NCBI GenBank assembly: GCA_947359465.1 | Contig: OX375878.1 | Location: forward strand, 93,959,377-94,023,376 | Direction: 5' to 3' | Length of the DNA stretch: 64,000 nt | Source: Metellina segmentata | Taxonomy: Eukaryota > Arthropoda > Arachnida > Araneae > Tetragnathidae | Shown here: piece by piece, positions 39,001 to 51,000 of the stretch | Layout of the letters: each line of letters opens with the position of its first letter | How positions within the stretch are numbered: the first letter of the stretch is position 1 | Notes under the pieces: model-generated | Database searches by the model: none | What the model was told of the DNA's origin: nothing | Seen by the model: the letters and a program-made list of their open reading frames with translations, nothing else | Program-made: the position numbers and the translations under genes

Positions 39001-42000
39001 AAAAATTGCAATTTTTAAATTAACATACAATTTCTGAAATGTTAGTGTTTCATTTTAACCACATATTTCTCTGTTTCCCTATAATTAGGGATTACCATCC
39101 GATCCGGCGGATCAGGAATCATCTGACTACCTACCGGATCCAGCAACATCTATCGGATCCGGTCTGGATCCGATAAACTCGAATTTTTTTTAAATTAAAT
39201 AATCGATTATTCAAACACAACTTTAAAGTCGCAAAATCGTTTATTAAGCAATCGATTGTGAATGAATCGATTTTATATTTTTCAATCATCAGTTTGGAGA
39301 ATTCTTGCAAAAATAATAAATTAAATGATCGATACTATTTTTTTAAGAAAGAGAAATTAGAAAAGCAGATTCTGCAAGAAAATGAAGACTATTGCATAAA
39401 GACAAACTTTAGAAAAGAAACAGATTTTGAGAAAATATTGAAGAAAGAAATGACTTCATATGAAATGAAGTCAAAGGAAAATATTTGTCTCTTATGTACG
39501 ACTACTTAATGACGGTTAAACCAACTAGTGTCCAAGCTGAGAGGACCTTCTCGGCCGCTGGTTATATTCGCAGTTCATTGAGAAGTAGGTTGGGGGATGG
39601 CACAATCCATACGATTTGTTTCCTTAGATCGTTTTCCAAACTCAAAAGTGATTTTTATTACTATATAACTTTGGTTTGAACAACTAAGAAAAATTAAGAG
39701 TTACTTGTTTGTTATGTTGACCAAAGAACTGTCAAACATTAGTATGAGACAGGGTTAGGTACAATTTATATGTCATTTGCTCAACGACATTAGATAGAGA
39801 CTACTTAATTTTAGATAAATAAAAAAGTACTACGTATAAAATAAACTGATGTTTTTTGGTGTGGAAACTAGTAACACTGATCATCATCAATCGTTTAATA
39901 CTTACAACTAGTAGTTACTATAATTAATTGTTGGTGATTGATTTCCTACCTATGGATAATCTCTATTTTTATAAAAGGAAGTGTTTGTTTGTCCGTTTTT
40001 CTGTTTCTTGCCGCAAAATCCTGACGATTCTATGGCACTTACAGCAGTGAGATTTGGCACATAGGGAGTACAAATTGTTTTGCAATTTTTGGGTCGTGGC
40101 GAATTTTGAAATTCAATCTAGAACATTTTAAAATTAATTTAATGAAATTTAATCATTATTGAATGCTACAGAATAGAAGATATCACAGATTCTAAATTTA
40201 TTGTTTTCGTTTCCGTTTTGATTTGCGCGGATTTCCCCGCCAGACGATAAAAACAATCTTTTAACTGGAGTCAATTAGTTCTTTCTCTATCTCCTAGGCC
40301 GTTAAAGATAGAGTAAAAATTTTAGCGGGTTTTAAATCTGCGGAAAATTTCACTTTAGATCCATACCTAAAAATATGATTTTCCTTATATAAATAACTTT
40401 TAAATTGAATATATCTTTTATATTTTCGGACGAGATTGTGACGTCACAGTAACTTTCCCTTTCCAAAAAAAACAGATTGCATTTCGTGCTCTTCGCGTTA
40501 AAAAAAAAATTGCATTTCCTACCCTCTTCGATTTCAGTGGAGAGCAAAAAATAAAAAACATTTTGACAGTCATTATTTAGTTCTTTTTCGTAAAAGCGGA
40601 TTCGTTAAAGATAGATTAAAAACTTCAACGGATTTGAAATCTTCGGTAAATTTTACACCAGAATAATGCCTTATATCATGGCGTTGCCCGTGGTGTTGGT
40701 TTGGGAAGCAAACCTTCACCACGGACACAGGCAATGCCGGGCTAGCCACGCAGGAGCTAGTTATTAATAAAATTGATTTGCTAATGCTAAAATAAACGTT
40801 TCGTTCGTCAATTTGGAATAATATCTTTTTTACACACTTTCACTCAGCTGATTTTAAAAAAATACTTACTGGTTAGATAGACTTATTAACAAAGTACCAA
40901 TCCGGCCGAATCCGGTCGGATCCAACCGGATTGGTGTCAATCCGGCCGGAACCAGTCGGATTAAAAATCGTACCGGATTGCAATCCTTATAAATAATACT
41001 ATTTTTCCTTATAATACTAGTGCCGAGATTTTTTGAAATTTTTTTACAAGTGCTGTTAGTAAGTTATTCTAATACCTTCACATTTAAGGTTTTTTATATT
41101 TTTGATGTAGCTTTTATATACAGAGTGCCAAATCCTGTAACGTTTAGCTCATTATTATAGGTATTTGTGATGGTAAATTCACTCTTCTGATGTCGAAGAA
41201 ATTTTTTATTAACTCGTAAAAATAATACACACCATATGTACAGCTGCAAGAGAAAACTAACCACCTTTCTTTATTCCTACGTCGTTCATAGTAGAGCCAA
41301 TTTTCTAAAAGTGTATATATATAAACTTATGGCACAGTTGCCAATATTACATCAATTTGCATAGCAACTTCATAATTTCCAATAGCAACACTCAGTTAAT
41401 TTTTTTACGTTAAATTTCAAATTTCTATCAAAATTTAACCAAGGATGCCAAATTTCCAAATAACGTCTTCTAGATTTTTGTGAATTAGGAGTATTGAAAG
41501 TTTGAAGCTCCAAATGTTAAATTAGTTCCCTCTGCTCGACTTTTACTCGGCTTCCAAAATAATCTTTCTACCAAGTCGCTCTTTTTCATATTATTATTAA
41601 AGAACCAAAGTGTAAAATGATATCACTTTTTTATGCAATAATCGATCTTGCAAATTTTATACGTATGTACCATGCTTAAAAACAAGATACGACTTAATTT
41701 AAACTAGATAATTTTATTCAAGAGATTAATTTTCAGTTGTAAAATGGGTTGTGATTTTACATCACGCTCCAAGAGACTGCTTGACTCTGAGCCTAACATG
41801 GTGATGGTCACGGTCAGAAAAAAAAATATCTTCATGATATTTCTACGGGTCTGAGGATGTGAAGCAACAGTCGGTTTGAAGTATTTATAATAAATGTGCT
41901 GAGACAACTATTCAAATGAAAGGGTTTGAAGGGGGTGGAAAAGAAGAAATTGGAAACGAAATTGTAATTTATAAAGTGAATAACTATGAAAAAGGGAGAA

Positions 42001-45000
42001 TATTTTAGGCATGCTATACACAAGAATATGTAGAATTTTCAAATGATTCCTATAAATTTTTTCTATGAACGATAGACGAATAAATATTCAGGGTTTTTTT
42101 CCCACAGGTGTACTTTTTATTTTGATGCCACGTGTTCTTTTACAACATTACTAATGCCGGTATTTGTTCTGCTTAGGTCAAGAGAAGTTGATGGCGAAAC
42201 TTTTGTGCGGACGTTGCGTGGGTGGTATGACTAGTAATCCTGAATCTGAGGTATTAGATCCTTGCGGGAGCTGCAAGAGCGATAGTGATCCCAGTGATTG
42301 TCCTTGCAACGGGTAAGATAAATGAAAGTTTAATGTTTCTAATAAAGATCGCGCGCACATCACTAATATGTGGCCGTTGAACTGCAAAATTCAAATACGT
42401 AGCGTATGTACATTGGCAAGTTTGGGTTCAACTGAAAGCCTCTTTACTGGTACAAGTCATTGAATTGAGTTCACACTGGAGTAACACAACGGATCATAGG
42501 TATCCATCCCGAAGGGAAAGATCCTGGGTTAACAACGCGCCAGCTCAGATTTCTAGGTCAACATCTGGGCTGGAACCTCTTTCTTCAAACTTCCACACCA
42601 CTCCGACGTAAGGACATTTGACGTCACGACAGATTTAACGTGCACCAGCCCCTTCCCTTACACAACGGGCGGAACAGCTACACTCTACGTTTATGAGCGA
42701 TGGCAACGGCTTTGGCGATTTTTCTTGGCGCACTTCTAAAGTCGCCAAGGAAAGAATTATTTCTTAACTCTTTATCTGTCACAAATTTTTTTCTTTTTAC
42801 AACACACTTTTTAAACACATTTCAGAACGTTTTAAAAAGTATATATTTTTTAAACTTTCACAAAAAGTAGTAAGCTTAAGCACTTATCAAAACACATTTG
42901 TGAACCAGCAGAGAAACTAAGCTACGAATGTTGGGTAAGAATATACTGAAACTTATGAATTACACTGAATACAGTGGGCGTGTTGAAAAAGAAAAAGATT
43001 TACAAAAGAAAAAAAGCAAGAAATAATACAACCTGATAACGTCAGAATTCTTTTGTAAAAAAATAATGAAAACGAAAGTGGTCAAAAAAACAAATCTCTT
43101 AATCCTATCGTGAAAACTATTATAGTAAATTAAAAATTCCACAACTGTCAAAATACAAATAAATGGACCAATGGTATCACAGAAAACGATTTAAAAGAAC
43201 CAATGCAATCAAAGGATATTTTAAAAACAAAATAACCAATGGGAGGAAAGAAAAAATTTCAAACGAATCAATGAAATCAAACGACTTTAACGGATTTTGG
43301 AAGAACTTTCTAGAATATTCAAAATGAATATTCAAAGTGTCCGTTTGCCGAGGTTGCCATGAAAACCACAGCGTCAGTAAGTAATGAAAGATGGGTTGCC
43401 TTAACTTATCGTAACTCGCTACTAGAAGCGCGCCAAAAAAAATCGCCAAGCCGTTGCCATCACTCATAAACGTAGAGTGTAGCTGTACCCAACGGGCTTT
43501 GGTACGATCGTTTTTCGAACGCGCAACCCTCCAGTTGCTAATCTGTGACTACCAACTGGGCTACCGCGACCTCAGCAATACATAAAAAACTAAGAAATTC
43601 AATTATTTTAATTGTCTATCTACAGTCATCTTTCGTTACACGAGCGAAAATTAGACGGATACTTAGGGTTTAAAATATTGGAATAGAGCCAATGATAGAA
43701 TCTGGAGCCCGTGGGTTCATTGCTCACGTTGAACTATATAAAGGCGTCGCGGTCTGAACAAAGGAATTATGGTAGCCTACTCAAACATGTCCCAGTTTGA
43801 AAGAAAAATAACTTAACCCATGTATAGTTCTATTTGTGAATTAATTTATCTTTACAAGAGTACACACAATTAGCTACATACTCAAATACTATCCATGCAC
43901 ATGAAGCACAGTAATAAATCTAAACTGAGTTAATGGAATTTTTAACACCGCTACATTTACTGAAAAGTTTTTTTGTGCAACAATCCGGAAGAACTTACTG
44001 GGTGTTGTGTGCATTTATATCTGTTTAACTTCATCCCCCCACAGTACTGGAACACCAGATGCTTGCGGCGTTTGCAATGGAAATGGAGCCACCTGTATGC
44101 GAGTTCTGAGATTTCATCCACGCGCACTGCTTGTGGATACGCGGGCAAAGGTGAGTAAAACACCCCGACGAACGACTTTTTTATCTTTATTAATTATGTG
44201 TTTTCTCTTAATTAATTACGTCTTTTGTTTGGAAATGAGTATATTAACGCTCCTGTGATTGTTTATCGCGTCACTCCCCCCCCCCCTGTAATGTTACTTC
44301 TCCCTTTCATGACTGCACATCTGGGTCATTCCACGTGAAATGAGTAAAAATCGGGAAATACCTGTGGCTGTATGGTAATGGATTTTCATGAAATTTGAAA
44401 CAGGGGTTTAGTTAATGCATAAATAGCGATATTCAAAAGAAATTTAGGTTCTAAATGAAATATTTTCGAAGTTTGATGCATTTTAAGGACTTATAACTTT
44501 GAAGAGCAATTGTGTTTCTCAAAAACTACTTAACGTAGACAAACAAGTTTTACATTTTTATAATCTGTACAAAATTTTCTTTTTTTCACTTTGGCAACAA
44601 TATTTTAAACATCATATTTAATCTAAAATTTAGTTGTAGAAAATGGAAAATTGTTATTTTTGATAGAATTAATGGGCTAAAAAAATTAAGACATCATTGA
44701 AATTTATGCCAGTTACAGTGCTAAGTATGATAATATTACTGATAGAGTTTGGAAGTCTCATTTAAATTCTTTCATCTTCAGAAAAGCTTACGAAAATAAC
44801 AAATTGACAATTTTCTACTCTAAATAGGCATAAGAATCAAATGAAGGACAGCTCTGATAAAACTGACATTTCACAGCAATATAGTTTAATATGTTTATTA
44901 TTTGTAAAAAAAATTCGGAATTGTAATCCGAGTCCTAAAGCAGCAATAATAAAATCAAAATCACAGCATTTGCTTCCCACTCTATGCATATTACTAGAAC

Positions 45001-48000
45001 TTCAATGATAACAGTGAAATTAAATACAGATAATGAAACCTTAATCAACAAAGAAGTACCAACTCATTTTTAACTTAAAAAATCAGTGTCAAAATAAGCT
45101 TAAAATTTTCAATTAGAATCATAGACATTATGACTTTTAACTAATTTCCTTTTCAAATTCACTATGTGGTAAAACTCCCGTTAAATTTTGCATCTTCTAC
45201 AATTGAAACGTAGTTTTTTTGTGCTGCCGAATTATTTTTAAACTTTTTACTTCTTTTGCTGGTGATTATGATAAATAGGAAATACGAATTTGTGACGTAC
45301 AATATTGAATATGAATGTAACAGAGATAGTTACGCGTTCCCATAATGGCCTGCGGTCACTTCATTAAACCTTTGTTGAAGCTTAGACGCAATTTGAATAA
45401 CATCAGTTGAAGGAACATAAAAGAACTGGATGTTTGAAATGGTTGAAGTACAGAAGGAGAATAGTTGTTTTTGCATTTAAAATCTGATTGTCGGTATGGT
45501 CTCTGTAAACTTGTTCTTGCGCGGCTAACCGTTTGATAGTTCCACCGCTTTTGCCATGACTTCTGGATTGCCACTAGAACATTCGCCGGTGTTCGAAAGC
45601 TTTCGGTCCAGCAAAAAATTATAATTTTTGCAAACCATGCACATCTATAACCATAATTCATTTAATAGTGTCTATTTTTTCGGTTATCCGTCCTTGGAAT
45701 GCAATAGCATCTCTTACAAAGACGGAAATGGATGTCTTACTGGCGTGTTCCCGCCATTTTTGTTTCATCATGCGATAAAATAAAACGATAATTTCCATCT
45801 AGTTAAAAAATTTCCTGAGCAAAAGGTTAATAAACAAATTTTAATGATGAAAATTTCAGGACCGATAATTTTCATCTTGACACATAATACTGAAAATCTG
45901 TGATGTTTTCGGAGTTGTCCTTTACAATAAAATTTGCATTTAAAAAGATAGAAAAATCGCTGTTTCCAATCCTTTGACTTTGTATTGTATTTTTCTTAAC
46001 TAAGAAATCGAAACACTATATGTATCACTAAATTATACCAAACGTTTAGATAGAAAAAGTGCTCTGTTGAGAGTAATTTTTGATACCGTCTTTCCCCATT
46101 TTTAGAGGTACTTGAGCAATTTGAAATTTGTATCAAATAGGTAAAATCACTATTTTCGCTGATCCCTGAGAAAGAGCAGTGATGGATGTAAAACTATACT
46201 CTGACATTTCCTCTAAAAAACCTTTTACTTAAGAATGTAACAATAAATTTTTTTAATTTGTGTCAATAACTTGTTGAAATATAGGGTTTCAAACAGGCTA
46301 CTATTAGTGCTAAAAAAATCTACATTTATGTGACCTTGAACTTTAAAATTCAATAATAATAAATATACATTTTGGACATCTAATATTTGGCAGTTCCTCC
46401 TTACTATGTGATGTATTCAAAAACTAATTTTCATTAAAATGGTTGATGTCAGCCACAGCATATTTTCTCATTTTACGTGGAATGACTCATATACACTCAT
46501 TGCCATTAAAATTTGCATACCAAGAAAGGGATGTCCGAGTGAAACGAAAGTTTATATATGCGAGTATAACGTTAATATAAGTAGGTGATTACAAAATCAA
46601 AGCAAAAGGAAATTTGTTACAGGAAAATTTTCGAATGATTGGAGGTTCTAGTACCCTGTTGGACCACCTCTAGCTTCAATACAAGATGCGGTACGGATGG
46701 GCATTGAGGCATACAGATCCGGTATCATGTCCTGCGTTATCTCATTCCATAGTTGCAGTAAGCGCGCTTCTAGTTCACTCAAACTCCTAAGCTGCCCAAC
46801 TTGCAGTCCCGAATGATCTCAGATTTGCTCGATTGGTGACCAATCTTGTAATCGGGCATTCAAGGGAAGGGTGTTAATATGGCGGAGGCATACCTGTGAC
46901 ACCCTTGATGTGTGTGGTCGAACATTTTCCTGTTGAAAAATCCCTCCTGGGAGCTATGCCATGAGTGGCAACACATATGACTGAAGGATGTCACGAACGT
47001 ACCGCTGGGCTGTCATGGTGCCGTTGATGAATGTTAGAGGTGACAGGCCTTCACACATGTACACGGTTGTCATCACTGCCCAAATCAAATCTCAATTCAT
47101 CGCTGAAAACGGCCTGGTTCCCTTCGGTTGCTATCCAATCCCGTCGAGCTCGACACCACTCTAAACGGAGTCGACGGTGAGTGGGTGTCATTGGTATCAC
47201 ACGTAATGGGCACCGCGATACCAAATGTCCCCAGCAAGGCGCCTCACGGAGGTACTGATAGACACAGGGGCCTGTAGTAAAGGTGATGCCCGTGTCTGGA
47301 TAGCGGAGAATGATGGAGTTGGCGCTGTGCATGCGTATCGGATGATGTAACGGTCTTCTCGGTTTTTGGTCTCCCGAGGACGTCCTGAGAATGGCTGCCA
47401 TCTATATGACCTCTATCTTATCCCCTGGTCCCAACACCTCCTCATAACAAAGTCAGATCGGCTTAAGTGGTGGGTTTGTCGCCAGCTTACCACCCGGCTT
47501 CCATCATACCGATTATTCTTCCCCTCTCGAACTCTGACAATTGATCATATTGTCTTCGATGGTGGTGTAAACTGCATCCCTAATGAAAAAGCATCCCTCT
47601 GCAACATATTAAGTACAGGCAAAATCCTCTGCGTACCTTTTTTTATACGCCAAAGAGAACGTAGTTCAACACCCTCTGGTGGCATTATGCAATGCGCAAT
47701 CACACTGTATTTCCAATCATTTGCATATCTGTCACACACATACCTTCATGCCATGTCTCGTTACGATCCGACAATTACTTCGCCGACCAACCGGTATAGT
47801 GGTTAAAGTGTTAACCTCGAGATCGGTAGATTCCTGGTTCGAATCCGTGTCCGGGCATGGATGTTTGTAAGCGTATGGATTAGAGGCGGATGGTGCACCT
47901 TGAAATCTGTCGTGGCCGAAAGTCCTCACGTTGGGTTGGTGTGGAAGTTTGGAGAGTGGGGTGCCAGCTCAGCTGTTGCTTCGTCATCTGACCGTGGCTC

Positions 48001-51000
48001 AAAATTAGCATGTGTTGTCCTGGGATCTTTCCCTTACGGGATTGACGTCGTCAATAGCCCGTTGTGTTGCTCTAGTACGACGTTAACTAAAATTACCATT
48101 ACCTTACGGGATTGGTTCCGGACCGTCGTCAATAGCCCGTTGTGTTGCTCTAGTACGACGTAAATTACAAATTACCGACTATTACTTGTTTGTGCGCAAA
48201 TTTTTATGGCAATGAGTGAGTATGAAGTTATGAGAACCATCGTGTTTTCAGTTATATAAAAACCCAAATCCCAAAATTATTACGTTCGTAATTTATTCTA
48301 TGTGAGAACTTTTCAGTATAAATACAAACTTCCAGAAAAATGAAAAGATTTCTCGTTTGAATCGTCGTTGTTTTTGTGATGTCTGGCTTTAAATTTTAGG
48401 CAATGGCAATTGGCAATTGGCAATTTTTAGTTAACGTCGTACTAGAGCAACACAACGGGCTATTGACGACGGTCCGGGATCAGTCCCTTAAGGGAAAGAT
48501 CCGAGGACAACACCTCGTAATTTTAAACCACGGTCAGATGACGAATGACCTGAGCTGTTAAATTTTAGGAAGTTGTATTCAAGTATCGTGCCAAGTTAGT
48601 CACAATAAACGAAACAGGATTCAGATGCTTTTTATGGCAAGCTAAAGTGTAGGTGACTGTATTGTTTCTTAGACTTTTTCCAGTATATATTCCAAACATG
48701 ACGTTGCGTGGTCTATTTTTCAAACGCAGAACATCGCCAGTAAAAATTCCTAGGAAGGAATTCAGAATTTACTTAATATGATAGTTGATAGACGTCCATT
48801 ACATTAAACACAAACGTCGACAAAACGGCAATAAACTACATCTTAAAGCAACTCCGTTGTTTCATGATAGGACACTTGGATAGCGGAAGAAAAATATTCG
48901 CTTTCCATCTGAGGTTTTTTTTGGCAGGTAGTTAATTTTGTCAAAAACTAGAGCAACACAACAAGATATTGACGACGATCCGGATCAAACCCGAAGTGAA
49001 AGATCCGAAGACAGCCTTACGTAATTTTGAACCACTTATTCTTGGTATTCCTCTTCATTAATGAACCCAGACCGTCGGAAACAGTATCTTCGACGTTAAT
49101 TAACTACCCACCCACCAACCAAAACTTCCATTCCACGCCAACGTGAGGCCACTACAGATTGAAAGTGCAACAGCCCCCCGCGTACACTGATTTTTGGTTG
49201 GACCTAGTTTCGAACAAGCAACCCTCCGGATGCTGATCTGTTACTCTTCCAACTGGGCTATTCGAACTAGAGTGCCTATATAATAAGAGTGGCGACATAC
49301 GGGAAACACTTTCTGATTGGCTTAAGACCTTTTCTACCGCCCGAGGCGGTCTTTTCCTAGCTCCCGTAGACTTAACATGGGAACGTTTTGTGTGTCCGAG
49401 AAAGACGTGTGTACATTAAATAAAAAGGAAAATATAGCTTATTCATGTTCCATTTCGTGTTCCAGAATGTTTATTTATTTTTATTTTAGTGTTTTGTCAG
49501 TATAAATTTGAAGACTTTTTAAGTAAATAGCTTTTTTTGAACAACGTGGTGTTTCCCGCAATCTAAGTTAACGCGTTGTGTAATCCATCTCATCAATTAT
49601 GCATGTAATTAAGCGTTTATATGATTCATTTTTATCGAATGTATCCATATTATAACAATCATATGCTTTTTGCTCTCTCTGAAATGATATATTAATTCGC
49701 CCAGCAACCTTTTTTGAGACGATTCTGGTAGAAAAATGGCTGCCGCGCATGCGCATTGGGCCAAATTTGGTCTCTTGTCACCACTCGTATTATATAGGCA
49801 CTCTAATTCGAACACCCTGGTATGTTTGATTGTTCGTTGGCAGTTAATTGACGTCACACTGGAACTTAAGTACGGTATTTTGGCGATGGTCCGGGATCAA
49901 ATCCGAGATCGGGTTTGTTTGGAAATACTGAAAACTCATGTTTATAGCTTTCGCATACCATCTTTTATTAGATTTGCAGAAAAATCCTTTATTAATTGGT
50001 AATTTTTAGTTAATCTCGTACTAGAGCAATACATCGGGCTATTGACAGCGGTCCGGGATCAATACCCGAAGGGCAACACCACCACCACGTAATTTTGAAC
50101 CACGGTCAGATGATGAGGCAACATCTGAACTGGCAGAACACTGGCACCCCACTCTCCAAATTTCCACACCAATCCAACGTGAGGACTAAAAAATATATAT
50201 ATCTCATGTTGATCGAAGCGCGCAACTGCCTGTGCGGATTTTGACTACTGCTAGCGCCACCTCTACACATACAGACAGCAGTTTCTGGTCGATATTCGAT
50301 CCTAGAGAACTCTACGCTTAGCATTCTCTTCGTCTTCGGTCGTGCCGATTTGTTTACATCTGACAGGAACGTGTGTCGCGGTGTATGCAATTTTGAGAGA
50401 ATTATATACTGCGGTTAAAAATGTTACCTGAGACACTTGGAGGTGGACCTCATAATTTAGGCGATCCAGATGACAAAAGCTTGAGAAGGGTAGAGAAAGA
50501 AGTATTGATTCCCACGAAACTCAGAGAAAAAACCAAGAAAGAGAAATGTTTTGCTGAAGGTCAAGCATTTTCCGATTGCTGCAAAGCCTCTGGATTTTGG
50601 ATGGTTGTCAAATGTAGACCACAAACAAAGGAATTAAATAAGTGCCTCGACAAATGGTATCATAATGAAGAATTCAAGCAACTGTGTACCGATGAGTACT
50701 TAGCCGAGAGATCCGAATACAGACGCACTGGAATAAAACAGAAACAGCGACGGAAGGAATCAGCGATGTTCTGAATTCTACTTAGAATGTGTTTTAGAGT
50801 TGTTAAATTTGACACGCTGAGAAATCGTTTGATGAAACGGCATCAAAACATTGGTCATTTCAGCGCGAAGAAATGAACATATTTCATCCACCTAACAAGA
50901 TATTTAGTGTATAGCGTGAAATTGTTTATGTTTTGTTTAATTAAATTACTAAAATGGTGTTTTATGGAAACGTTGAGAAAGAATGTTGCACATTTAATTG

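Larger units (their letters stand above)
39086..40989. mobile_element. hAT element with terminal GATCCGG/CCGGATTG repeats, interrupted by a Helitron-like insert
   Basis: The ends TAGGGATTACCATCCG and (inverted) AAGGATTGCAATCCGG are similar. Several short GGATCCGG-like subrepeats lie near both ends. A decayed transposase tail is at 39485-39677. A second element occupies 39960-40760. The 8-bp duplication is not clean. Confidence 0.75.
46492..48222 (-). mobile_element. Tc1-like transposon, interrupted by a SINE
   Basis: Left end CACTCATTGCCATTAAAATT and the inverted right end CACTCATTGCCATAAAAATT are terminal repeats next to TA. The transposase is on the minus strand. A SINE with its own 13-bp duplication sits at 47781-48174, so the intact length was about 1.3 kb, normal for Tc1. 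Confidence 0.85.

Noticed and set aside
47366..47806. 146-codon plus-strand frame
   Set aside because: It is antisense to the Tc1 transposase.
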